DNA of 21,804 nucleotides, from NCBI GenBank assembly GCA_947564305.1, contig CANOBT010000096.1, positions 1 to 21,804 on the forward strand, written 5' to 3'. A program made the translations under genes and the position numbers. The notes under the pieces were generated by a model. It made no database searches. It was not told the DNA's origin and saw nothing but the letters and a program-made list of their open reading frames with translations. Shown here in pieces: positions 14,830-21,804 of this stretch (its first letter is position 1; each line of letters begins with the position of its first letter). This stretch comes from an uncultured Lachnospiraceae bacterium (GTDB lineage: Bacteria > Bacillota_A > Clostridia > Lachnospirales > Lachnospiraceae).

Positions 14830-15493
14830 TTATTTTGTTGCCTGTGCAACATACTGTTGAACCGTTTTTCCGTTGTCTGTATATAAAATCACCTCCACAA
14901 TGATATCTTTGAAACCGACTTCCGTCAGTATATCCTCCAAATCTTCCTTCCCATAAAAATGTGTCACTCCTCTGTCATGGAGCGGCCCATCCGGGATATC
15001 CGTATAAGTTCCGTCCTCTATCTCCCGGCCCATCCCGCAACCATAGGTTTCCTTTCCAAAGCACACGGTAGCCAGCCTGCCTCCCTTTTTCAGGATCCGG
15101 TAAACATTGCCATACATCGCTTCTATGTTTTTCAGGGTATTAGCATAGATACATACATTGTCAATGACTGCATCAAAAAATTCTTCTTTATATTCCATAT
15201 TGAGCCCATCCAGCACCCTGATATCCGCATGCAGTCCCTCTTTCTCCAGCTTCTTTCTTGTATTTTCTACTGCATACGGCGAGCCGTCAAAAGCATAGGT
15301 GTCAAACCCTTCCCTGGCAAGATACCACGTATGGTTTCCGCCTCCGCATCCGAAGTCAAGTATTTTAACCTGATCCCTTTTTTCTGCATAGTAATTCCTT
15401 GCCACAAAGCGGATGATGTGCTCCGATGGGTAACCCCCCCCATATCCTTTCTTTGTGGATCTCATTCCATATCCCGTCCATTGATTTACCCAT
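14830..15493 (-). CDS. Class I SAM methyltransferase of the nonulosonate block, out of frame at a G8 tract (probable phase-OFF allele)
   Basis: SAM methyltransferase with motif I ILDFGCGGGNH (just after RNYYAEKRDQVK), VLDGLNMEY, FDAVIDNVCIYAN and the C-terminal TVQQYVAQATK. The likely native start is ATG 15493, with AAGGAG seven bases upstream and an eight-base overlap with the FemAB gene. It reads MGKSMDGIWNEIHKERIWGG, the expected N-terminus, but then meets eight G and shifts into a short frame ending in TAA. With seven G it continues GGYPSEHIIRFVARNYY, giving 220 residues. A second ATG at 15465 is in the main frame as assembled (MRSTKKGYGGGYPSEHI, 211 residues) but has a weak site and a non-family N-terminus. 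So the G8 allele is either OFF or makes a variant start. A degenerate paralogue lies at 1641-1925. Confidence 0.88.
15434..15441 (-). repeat. G8 tract near the 5' end of the methyltransferase gene
   Basis: Eight G on the coding strand, 17 codons after ATG 15493. G7 joins ...ERIWGG to YPSEHII in frame; G8 does not. This is the longest G run in the window. Confidence 0.85.
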
Positions 15494-16526
15494 TGTCCCT
15501 CTCCTTATACCGGTACTTTAGCAGCCTGTTTCCATAAACCGAAACCAGCCCTGTATGCTCCCTCTCCCATTCCCTGCATATTTCCTCGTATGCTTCCGCA
15601 TTAAATATACACTTTCCGATATAAAAATCCTTTTCTATCCTGCTGAAAGATCTTTTAAATTTAAACAGGGAGTCATCTGACGATGCCCCCATGCCTCCTC
15701 CCAGATGGAACTGTTCCACCCCCTGTTTTTTCAATTCCCTGGCCGTATTCCATAAAAGGAAGTTATTGATCCCGTATCCGCTGTATGCCCTGTCACTGCC
15801 TGCCAGATGGTAATGTCCATACGGTCCGGTATACATAAACAGTGCCGCGCCAAGAAGTTTTCCGTCTAATCTTACCGTCCCGAGGAATCCTCTTCCGGAC
15901 ATTTCCCGAATATATTCCCGGTAGTATCCTTCATCAAAGTAGTAAAAGCCGTCCGCCCCCAAGCGATCCATGGTCTCCTTATAAAGTATGGCAAATTCAT
16001 TTATAGATGCAAAATCATACTCTGCCAGATACTTTAGCCCAAGTTTTTCCGCTTTCCGTATCATGTTCCGGTTTTTAGACGATATCTGTGTTTTCCATAT
16101 CTCCTCTTCTTCCACACTCAAATCCATCACCACCGTATGCCTGTCTGGTATCACACAGATTCCTTTCTGGCAGTATGTATTGTTTCTAAGCAACGGATGG
16201 AAACGAATAAATCCGCATATATATTTTTCACTTTTAAAACAACTGCACATCTCTGCCAGCGCCCTGTCCGTCCATTCCCGACTTTCCGTATTCACTATCG
16301 GCCCGCCGTAACCGTATGCCGTCTCAAAATCAAAAAAATCACGAATTCTATTCCGGAGGAAAGGCATCAGCAGGACATTTTTTCCTTCTTGGCAGATGAT
16401 ACACAGCGCTTTACTCTCATCACCCTCATACAGCCTGACGTAGCCCTCTGAATAGTAAATATCCTTTTTCTCCGACGGGAACTCTTTCAGAACATTGTCC
16501 CAGCTGTTACTTATTTTTACATTCAC
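15486..16526 (-). CDS. FemAB/GNAT-like transferase 2
   Basis: 346-residue soluble protein of the same superfamily as the one at 10594-11601 but not a close copy. It shows ETAYGYGGPIVNTES, IWKTQISSKNRNMIRKAEK, LGLKYLAEYDF, GADGFYYFDEGYY, LLGAALFMYTGPYGHYHLAG, SGYGINNFLLWNTARELKKQ and FHLGGGMGASSDDSLFKFK, the last being the typical C-terminal signature of FemAB-related GNAT proteins. It starts at GTG with GGAGA about 12 bases upstream. Its stop overlaps the coupled methyltransferase start. Membership is clear; the acyl or aminoacyl donor and target are unknown. Its place between NeuB and NeuC type genes suggests it modifies the nonulosonic acid or its glycan, for example by N-acylation. Confidence 0.87.
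   Translation of the reverse strand: MNVKISNSWDNVLKEFPSEKKDIYYSEGYVRLYEGDESKALCIICQEGKNVLLMPFLRNRIRDFFDFETAYGYGGPIVNTESREWTDRALAEMCSCFKSEKYICGFIRFHPLLRNNTYCQKGICVIPDRHTVVMDLSVEEEEIWKTQISSKNRNMIRKAEKLGLKYLAEYDFASINEFAILYKETMDRLGADGFYYFDEGYYREYIREMSGRGFLGTVRLDGKLLGAALFMYTGPYGHYHLAGSDRAYSGYGINNFLLWNTARELKKQGVEQFHLGGGMGASSDDSLFKFKRSFSRIEKDFYIGKCIFNAEAYEEICREWEREHTGLVSVYGNRLLKYRYKERDNG
15501..15506 (-). promoter_or_regulatory. Ribosome binding site for the coupled methyltransferase start
   Basis: AAGGAG, seven bases before ATG 15493 and inside the end of the FemAB gene. It is the best Shine-Dalgarno in the area and supports the upstream-frame start that makes the G8 tract a switch. Confidence 0.7.
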
Positions 16527-16659
16527 GTTCCAGTATCTCCAATATCAGCCTCATGTCATTCTCATCATATCTCTGGTCACAGATCAGGGATAATTCTTTA
16601 CCATCCCTCTATATTTTAATTCCCGAAAAATCTCAAACTTTCCTCCGATAATTTTTAAA
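16527..16659 (-). other. Intergenic gap with the tail of a lost gene
   Basis: 133 bases. The minus strand carries an open coding-like tail, DGKELSLICDQRYDEND then MRLILEILEREC, ending TAA inside the start of the FemAB gene, with no start codon and a TAG just upstream. It looks like the 3' end of a deleted gene once coupled to the FemAB gene. I do not recognise the family. Confidence 0.4.
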
Positions 16660-17784
16660 TTACCCCCTCCCGATTACCCTTTCCAAAATTTCAACTATCC
16701 TTCCGGATGTCATTCCATCTCCCCAATAGTCTACATCTCCAAGATCCACCTCTTTTAGGAGTACTTCTTTTACTGCGCTTTTTATCTCCTCATAGCCCGT
16801 GCCTGCCTGCATAATGTTGCTGCACAGATGTCTGCCTTTCTGTCTGTTTCCGATATTTACTACCGGGGTCCTTAATGCCGGTGCTTCCACAATCCCGCTG
16901 CTGGAATTTCCTATGACAAACCTGACCTGCTTCATCAGGCTTAAATAGCGCTGATTCCCCAGAGACGGCAACACAATAAGATTTCCTCCCGGGTCTTTCC
17001 CCTCCTCCTCAAGATATTCGTTTATGTATCTCCCACCAAAATCCGCATTGGAATAGGTCGCAACCACTTGATATCCGTGTAGCTCCTTCAGCACCTGGAC
17101 ACAGTTCTTTATGGCATGCAGATTGTATTCCAAACTCTCTACTGTCTCCGCATGGTATGTGAGCAATACCCACTCCCGCCCGGTATCCAGGCCGAGCTCC
17201 GCCGCCAGTTCTGTCTTTGTCAGCAATTCTGCCCGATAAAAGGAATCTATCCCCGGCTCTCCGACTGCCCAGATATTTCTGTCTGATCCCCGCATCCTTA
17301 CAATATTTTCTGCACTGTCTTTCGTCCCCGGAAAATGATATTCGGCAAGCATTGTGACCGTATTTCTGATTCCATCGTCGATCGCTCCCGCCGTGACATC
17401 TCCTCCTGACAGATGGATGATCGGGATCCTCATGACAAATGCCGTATTACATATCGGCAGCAGTTCATACCTGTCCCCCAGCACGAGCAGATAATCCGGT
17501 TCCAGCCTTCTTAATGCAGGGGCAAACATCTCGGCCATCCTTCCCATCGATGATGCGATAGCTTCCTGTGAGGATGTGTCCAGCTGCACATCAATAACGG
17601 CATCTGCCTGAAACCCATCCTCGATTATCTGGTCGATGGTATGCCCCTGCTCCCACAATAAATGTGCCCCGGTAATAATCATCTGCAATTTAAAATAATC
17701 GGATTTTCCTATATCGGTCATCAGCCACTTTAATAATCCGTACTCGGATCTGGCAGCTGTCACAAAACAAATCTTTTTTTTCAC
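16660..17784 (-). CDS. neuC: Hydrolysing UDP/GDP-GlcNAc-type 2-epimerase (NeuC/LegG family)
   Basis: 374-residue GT-B-fold epimerase that cleaves the nucleotide while inverting C2, producing the free amino sugar used by the NeuB-type synthase. Signatures are ICFVTAARSEYGLLKWLM at the N-terminus, LVLGDRYELLP (about 100-110), HLSGGDVTAGAIDDGIRN, YHFPGT, GEPGID, LTYHAETV and GNSSSGIVEAPALRTPVVN. NeuC uses UDP-GlcNAc and LegG a 4-amino-4,6-dideoxy nucleotide sugar; the two are not separable by eye. The start is GTG in a GTGA overlap with the CMP-synthetase stop, so the two are translationally coupled. Upstream order NTP-transferase, NeuA, NeuC fits a nonulosonate operon. Confidence 0.93.
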   Translation of the reverse strand: MKKKICFVTAARSEYGLLKWLMTDIGKSDYFKLQMIITGAHLLWEQGHTIDQIIEDGFQADAVIDVQLDTSSQEAIASSMGRMAEMFAPALRRLEPDYLLVLGDRYELLPICNTAFVMRIPIIHLSGGDVTAGAIDDGIRNTVTMLAEYHFPGTKDSAENIVRMRGSDRNIWAVGEPGIDSFYRAELLTKTELAAELGLDTGREWVLLTYHAETVESLEYNLHAIKNCVQVLKELHGYQVVATYSNADFGGRYINEYLEEEGKDPGGNLIVLPSLGNQRYLSLMKQVRFVIGNSSSGIVEAPALRTPVVNIGNRQKGRHLCSNIMQAGTGYEEIKSAVKEVLLKEVDLGDVDYWGDGMTSGRIVEILERVIGRG

Positions 17785-18479
17785 ATCCGCCCCATCCTTC
17801 TCATATACAGCTCTGCTACCATGAAATCCAGCTCTGTATCAATGTCTATAGAGCGCTCTCCAGGCATGATATACGCATAGCATCCTTTTCTAAACATTTC
17901 ACTGTCCTTTTTTTCAAGCAGGCTCCTTTTCAAATGATAGACTGCTCCATTTTCTCTGTAATATTTTGGGAGTTCCTGACGCCTCAGATGACTGTATTCC
18001 TCACGGAAAAAATCATCCATGCATCCATCAGCCGGCAGTGTATTCGCCTGGAGGGGGGAATATTCCATTTCTGTAACCGATTCTACCGCATCGGCATTCT
18101 TCTCGTAAAAAAGAGCTATACAGTTTATGATATCTTTGGCATCCCGCAACGGCGAAGTGGCCTGCAGGAGCGATATCTCGTCATAAAAAAGTCCTTTCTC
18201 CTCAAACCTTCCTATGACTTCCCTGACGGCATCCCAAGTGCTTGCTCCATCTGTTGATGTCCCGGGAGATCTCAAAAAGGAACAGTCCGCCCCATAAGCT
18301 TTCGCTATGTCAGCATAATGTGGCGAATCTGTAGACACAAATACCCTTTCATATTTTCCACTCTGTATCGCACTCTCAATGGAATATGCCACCAAAGGTT
18401 TTCCGTTCAGCTCCCTGATATTTTTGTCTTTTAACCCCTTTGACCCGCTTCTGACCGGGATGATCGCTATCTTTCCCAT
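17781..18479 (-). CDS. neuA: CMP-nonulosonic acid synthetase (NeuA/LegF family)
   Basis: 232-residue cytidylyltransferase that activates the nonulosonic acid with CTP for transfer. The N-terminal signature is IIPVRSGSKGLKDKNIRELN with GKPLVAYSIESAI; further motifs are VFVSTDSPHYADIA, LLQATSPLRDAKDI and the C-terminal SIDIDTELDF with its metal-binding Asp residues. Length is normal for the single-domain form; no C-terminal esterase domain is present. It begins three bases after the stop of the nucleotidyltransferase gene and overlaps the epimerase start. Choice between CMP-Neu5Ac and CMP-legionaminate as product is open. Confidence 0.93.
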   Translation of the reverse strand: MGKIAIIPVRSGSKGLKDKNIRELNGKPLVAYSIESAIQSGKYERVFVSTDSPHYADIAKAYGADCSFLRSPGTSTDGASTWDAVREVIGRFEEKGLFYDEISLLQATSPLRDAKDIINCIALFYEKNADAVESVTEMEYSPLQANTLPADGCMDDFFREEYSHLRRQELPKYYRENGAVYHLKRSLLEKKDSEMFRKGCYAYIMPGERSIDIDTELDFMVAELYMRRMGRM

Positions 18480-18482
18480 ATG

Positions 18483-19562
18483 CTACATCTTTCCTTTTTC
18501 TATCCGCTCTTCCATTTTTTTCATTTCTTCAAATTCTCCCATATCCAAAAAGGAATTCTCGTTGATCGGATACATCCCCACCTGCTTTTTCTTTTTTATC
18601 ATCATTTCCGCCAGATCTGTCATATGAAAAACCCTGTCTTTCGGAATCCATTCCAGAAATTCAGGGTTTACAATATACATGCCTGTATTGATAAAATATG
18701 AAAGCTGCGGTTTCTCCTCCATTGATGTGACAATCCCCTGCTCTTTCGTATGTAATACGCCATACTGGATCACCGTGTTTTTCAACGAAGCCACGATCGT
18801 CATATCATTTTCGGATGTCTTATGATATTCCATTATTTCTCCATAATCCGCTTCTATTAAGGTATCACAATTTGTTATGATTACAGGAGATTTAAACTGC
18901 TCCTTTATCAGCCTGATGCTTCCTGCTGTGCCCAAAGGCTCTGTTTCCTCAATGTATTTTAACAGATATGGATGAACGGTTTCCATGAAGTAGGACTTGA
19001 TCATCTCCTTTTTATAATTGACAGTAAGATAAAATTCCTTTGCTCCATACTCATAAAATCTGTCCAGTATGCGCTCCAATATGGGAACATCCCCCACAGG
19101 TATCAACGGCTTAGGAAGAATTTTGGTATAGGGATACAATCTTGTTCCTTTTCCTCCTGCCATTACAATAACTGATATTTTTCTTAATTTATTTTTTTTA
19201 TCACAACATCTCTTCCAATCGCCCCTATTTACTTCAAATAAAATATCCTTTATACTTCCATCAGCATTTAAAACAGGAAGTGACAAAACTCCATATTTCT
19301 TCATCATCCGTTGAGCACTTTCAGCGTCCCCTTCGATGGCTGCTTTAGGATTTTTATTCATTACTATTGAAACTTCAGCAGTTAAGTCACCTGTCTTTAA
19401 AATCCAACGTCTTATATCTCCATCTGTCAAGCTGCCTGATAATTTATTATTATCATCAACCACAAATAATATACCTCTTGCTGTTTCATCTAATTGCTTC
19501 ATCGATTCTATTATAGTAGCACTCTTTTTAATTGTTAATTGAATTATTTCTGATTCATCCAT
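18483..19562 (-). CDS. CBS-domain sugar-1-phosphate nucleotidyltransferase (PtmE-like)
   Basis: 359 residues. A CBS pair occupies about residues 1-115 (LSGSLTDGDIRRWIL at 41-55, GVLSLPVLNADG at 91-102), then a nucleotidyltransferase domain with VMAGGKGTRLYPYTKILPKP (133-152), NCDTLIEADY and YFINTGMYIVNP. This fusion is that of PtmE, the glucosamine-1-phosphate guanylyltransferase of the Campylobacter legionaminic acid pathway, so the operon may start from a GDP-amino sugar. The exact nucleotide and sugar are not provable by eye. The 5' part (CBS) looks clearly more A+T-rich than the catalytic part, with the change near 19.2 kb, hinting at a mosaic gene. The ribosome site at ATG 19562 is weak. 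Confidence 0.9.
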   Translation of the reverse strand: MDESEIIQLTIKKSATIIESMKQLDETARGILFVVDDNNKLSGSLTDGDIRRWILKTGDLTAEVSIVMNKNPKAAIEGDAESAQRMMKKYGVLSLPVLNADGSIKDILFEVNRGDWKRCCDKKNKLRKISVIVMAGGKGTRLYPYTKILPKPLIPVGDVPILERILDRFYEYGAKEFYLTVNYKKEMIKSYFMETVHPYLLKYIEETEPLGTAGSIRLIKEQFKSPVIITNCDTLIEADYGEIMEYHKTSENDMTIVASLKNTVIQYGVLHTKEQGIVTSMEEKPQLSYFINTGMYIVNPEFLEWIPKDRVFHMTDLAEMMIKKKKQVGMYPINENSFLDMGEFEEMKKMEERIEKGKM

Positions 19563-19813
19563 CTTTCAATTTATTCCCGATTCAATCAATATCTTACCAA
19601 CTGTCTCATATACCTGTATACTTTTCTAAAAATTTAAATAATATCCATCTGTCAATAATAAATATCCTCCATCATAACTTCATTATAAGGATTAACGAGC
19701 CTCCAGATTTGACTTTTTCTCTCTGACATCTTTATACCATCTGAATTCAGTCCATATATACAGCAAATATAAAATTTCAATCTTTATGCATGCTTTCATT
19801 ATATTGTATGTCT
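19563..19813 (-). other. 251-base gap with traces of degenerate coding sequence
   Basis: No intact gene. Minus-strand fragments that read like protein (SNLEARLIL; VYETVGKILIESGIN ending just before the next start) are broken by frameshifts and stops, suggesting a decayed gene whose end lay directly before the nucleotidyltransferase. No promoter or terminator hairpin was recognised. The family of the remnant is not identified. Confidence 0.35.
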
Positions 19814-21244
19814 TCATTTTTTCATCCGAAATCCCCGATCTTCTACAATTCTATCTAACGCATTATCCATATTTTCTCTATAATTTGATTCAAAAAAAGC
19901 CATCCCCTCTTTTTTTACATCCTTCCTATTTATTTCACTGAACTTTTTTATCATAAATAACCCATCGTCAAATTTATCTATAAAACAAACTGAATTAATT
20001 CCCTTGAATACTTCTCCATAACAAGCTTTTGCAAGTCCTTCAATGTCCCACAATAATACTGGCGTCCCCAAAAATAACGATTCAACAGCACAAGTTGAAT
20101 ACACACTTATCGTAACATCTGCATTTTGCATTAATTGATAAATATCCAATTTATCTTCTATATAAAAATCAGTTTTTTCATTAGATTTATGATACTCTTC
20201 TACAATTCTAGGCACAAAGATTACTGCAAATCCATTTAATTTACCTGCTATTTCGTTTGTTATTTCATACAATCTCCTATCAACTGTAACTTGACTGGCA
20301 ACGACTATGATTTTCTTCCCAGAAATTATATTGTATTTATCATAGAATAGTTTTTTATTTACTGCTTTTCTTTCTTCCATGATCGTTAAATAGTAGCTAC
20401 CAATCGGAATTATTTTATCTTCTTCATATACCTTTCCATCTTTTATTTCCTCCTTACTCATTTCTCCATAGCTAAGCAACCAATCTGGGTAAGGATTAAC
20501 TGAAAAGTTTTTCCTGCAATAATATGCAAATGTTCTTTTATTTATTATCCCATGCTGCAACTCAATAACGGTAATCCCTAATTTTTTTGCTGCATAAATG
20601 GCTTGCATTTTCATATCATAATAACATTCCACTATTAAAAATTTAGGTTTGACAAGTTTGAACCATTTCAGATAATAATCAATCCCATGCATTATCACCG
20701 AAATATACGTCAAATAATCATATTGTATTTTCAATTCCCGCATAACATTCAGCAGAATATCTTCGCCATGTAACATTCTCTTGTCAATTAAATTCTTTTT
20801 TGCTTTAAATCTTATAAAATCATCTATAAATCTCTGATCAATATAGCGCCTCCCATACATTTTATTTTTTTTATCCAAATCTATCTGCACAATCGGTATT
20901 ACATTTTCAAGTTTTTCTTCCAAATAACCCGTAAGTTGATTAATAATCTTATTATCAACTTTTCTAAACTGATGATTGGAGATAAAAAGAAGAATAGGAT
21001 CCCTCTTAAAAAACAAAAAATAATTTGTATATAAAATACCATGAATATGTCTGCAAAAATTTTTCCATTTTAATAATTTCTTTTTCTCTTCAGTACGCAA
21101 AACAGAGTCTGCTTCTGTAAAAGAAACTTCATATAAAAAAATAGTTCGTAAATATGGCCATAAAGGTAATCCATCATATGTGATATTCTCTACAGCATAA
21201 TTTATTTCACATTCTGTAAGTAATTGTTCCGGACTATTTTTCAT
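19814..21244 (-). CDS. GT-B-like surface-polysaccharide glycosyltransferase
   Basis: 476-residue soluble protein. The middle holds PKFLIVECYYDMKMQAIYAA followed by KKLGITVIELQHGIIN, a His-Gly motif (231-232) at the position used in CDP-glycerol/Kdo/capsule-type GT-B transferases. Next come YPDWLLSYGEMSKEEI and IPIGSYYL, then the second Rossmann domain with IIVVASQVTVDRRLYEI, a sugar-nucleotide-site-like DVTISVYSTCAVESLFLGTP, and VLLWD. This points to transfer of an activated sugar, possibly the CMP-nonulosonate made by the next genes, but the exact donor is inference. The ATG lies 17 bases after the flippase stop, with AGGGG upstream. The gene is A+T-rich relative to the nonulosonate block. 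Confidence 0.7.
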   Translation of the reverse strand: MKNSPEQLLTECEINYAVENITYDGLPLWPYLRTIFLYEVSFTEADSVLRTEEKKKLLKWKNFCRHIHGILYTNYFLFFKRDPILLFISNHQFRKVDNKIINQLTGYLEEKLENVIPIVQIDLDKKNKMYGRRYIDQRFIDDFIRFKAKKNLIDKRMLHGEDILLNVMRELKIQYDYLTYISVIMHGIDYYLKWFKLVKPKFLIVECYYDMKMQAIYAAKKLGITVIELQHGIINKRTFAYYCRKNFSVNPYPDWLLSYGEMSKEEIKDGKVYEEDKIIPIGSYYLTIMEERKAVNKKLFYDKYNIISGKKIIVVASQVTVDRRLYEITNEIAGKLNGFAVIFVPRIVEEYHKSNEKTDFYIEDKLDIYQLMQNADVTISVYSTCAVESLFLGTPVLLWDIEGLAKACYGEVFKGINSVCFIDKFDDGLFMIKKFSEINRKDVKKEGMAFFESNYRENMDNALDRIVEDRGFRMKK

Positions 21245-21261
21245 GTTATAACTTCTTACCC

Positions 21262-21804
21262 CTAAAAATTTCTCAAAAATTCTTTATTTTCATTAATATA
21301 CCACACCAATGCAACTGCCAAACCCACACTGCATGACCACCTGATAATCCAACTGTTTAAAAACAAATAAAATGTTATTACCGAAATCATACAGGCCAGG
21401 AAGCCAAATATATAAAGACGGAAGTCAAACTCAAAATTTCCGATCCTCTTCCTGGCATTATACTCATGGAATAGCAACATACAAATCATTGATATCAATG
21501 TTGCGATTGCCGCTCCCAATCCATGCATTTTAGGAATTAAATATAAATTTAAAACAATGTTTATTATTGCAGCAAAAACTGTTCCCCACATTATCAGATT
21601 AGTTTTTTCATTATAAAACTCGTGATTGCCCGGGAATGAATATAAAAAATCCACATAATAGGCCATTGCTACTAAAGGTGTTATTACAATACCGCTCCAA
21701 TAATTACTTGGCGCAATTATTTTAAATATGTCCGGAGAGCAAAGAATAAATCCCATTATAACTATTGTAAAAATTACACAATATATCTTCTCCCCTTCTT
21801 TTAA
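21262..21804 (-). CDS. C-terminal part of a Wzx/PST-type polysaccharide flippase, cut by the window edge
   Basis: 181 codons open to the window edge; the frame continues upstream of the first Met as LKEGEKIYCVIFTIVI, so the gene begins outside. Five to six hydrophobic helices are present, with the family-typical pattern ...APSNYW..., a TNLIMWGTVFAAIINIVLNL helix and LIPKMHGLGAAIATLIS, a hallmark of MOP-superfamily O-antigen/teichuronic flippases. It should translocate the lipid-linked repeat unit across the membrane. Its presence implies a Wzx/Wzy-type pathway for the main glycan, with the GtrA/GtrB pair supplying a side-branch sugar; that division of labour is inference. Confidence 0.88.
   Translation of the reverse strand, partial: LKEGEKIYCVIFTIVIMGFILCSPDIFKIIAPSNYWSGIVITPLVAMAYYVDFLYSFPGNHEFYNEKTNLIMWGTVFAAIINIVLNLYLIPKMHGLGAAIATLISMICMLLFHEYNARKRIGNFEFDFRLYIFGFLACMISVITFYLFLNSWIIRWSCSVGLAVALVWYINENKEFLRNF

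Noticed and set aside
18052..18058. C6 run on the coding strand of the CMP-synthetase gene as a slippage site
   Set aside because: Too short, in frame, and in a core enzyme where switching is unlikely.
1..21804. CRISPR arrays, tRNA or rRNA genes, and intact insertion sequences
   Set aside because: No regularly spaced repeats, no cloverleaf or rRNA-like segments and no intact transposase were seen on either strand.

Overview
The window is one long, entirely minus-strand surface-glycan biosynthesis region, read from right to left. Gene content (FemAB-like transferases, GtrA, a Wzx-type flippase, nonulosonic acid genes), moderately low G+C and AGGAGG-type ribosome binding sites suggest a Gram-positive Clostridia/Lachnospiraceae-like gut bacterium. 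That assignment is inference; there is no rRNA or other taxonomic marker here. No operon promoter or clear rho-independent terminator was seen, so the promoter probably lies to the right of the window.

Layout in transcription order. (1) 21804-19814: C-terminal part of a Wzx-like flippase and a GT-B-like glycosyltransferase. (2) 19562-13810: a nonulosonic (sialic/legionaminic) acid block. It holds a CBS-domain sugar-1-phosphate nucleotidyltransferase (PtmE-like), CMP-nonulosonate synthetase, hydrolysing 2-epimerase, a FemAB/GNAT-like protein, a SAM methyltransferase and a NeuB-type synthase. The dehydratase, aminotransferase and acetyltransferase expected for legionaminic acid are not in the window. 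(3) 13739-8747: a large GT-C-like membrane protein, a second FemAB-like protein, a second methyltransferase and an ATP-grasp ligase. (4) 8737-3521: a cytosolic GH43-like beta-propeller, a GtrB-type glycosyltransferase, an acetolactate-synthase-like TPP enzyme, a HAD phosphatase, an FdtA-like cupin and GtrA. (5) 3520-1: a scrambled tail with an acyltransferase-3, an MBOAT (AlgI-like) O-acyltransferase, the start of one more gene, and degenerate fragments of GtrA (two), FdtA and a methyltransferase.

The most notable signal is a set of likely ON/OFF contingency loci in the decorating genes. The acyltransferase has a G7 tract and the NeuB-linked methyltransferase a G8 tract near the 5' end; in both, the reading frame upstream of the tract (good start, translational coupling, family-like N-terminus) joins the downstream frame only if the tract changes by one base. 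The MBOAT gene is broken by a tandem duplication of the pentamer TTTGA, and one copy restores an ordinary full-length protein. Two further G7 tracts, in the MBOAT gene and the second methyltransferase, are in frame. As assembled, three decorating enzymes are OFF.

Two other structures stand out. Inside the beta-propeller gene, two perfect hairpins (14-bp and 12-bp arms) are enclosed by a third imperfect stem, forming a potential three-way junction superimposed on conserved coding sequence. Between about 1.6 and 3.5 kb there is a graveyard of paralogous gene ends, with 41- and 45-bp exact direct repeats to the intact GtrA and FdtA genes, showing repeated module exchange.
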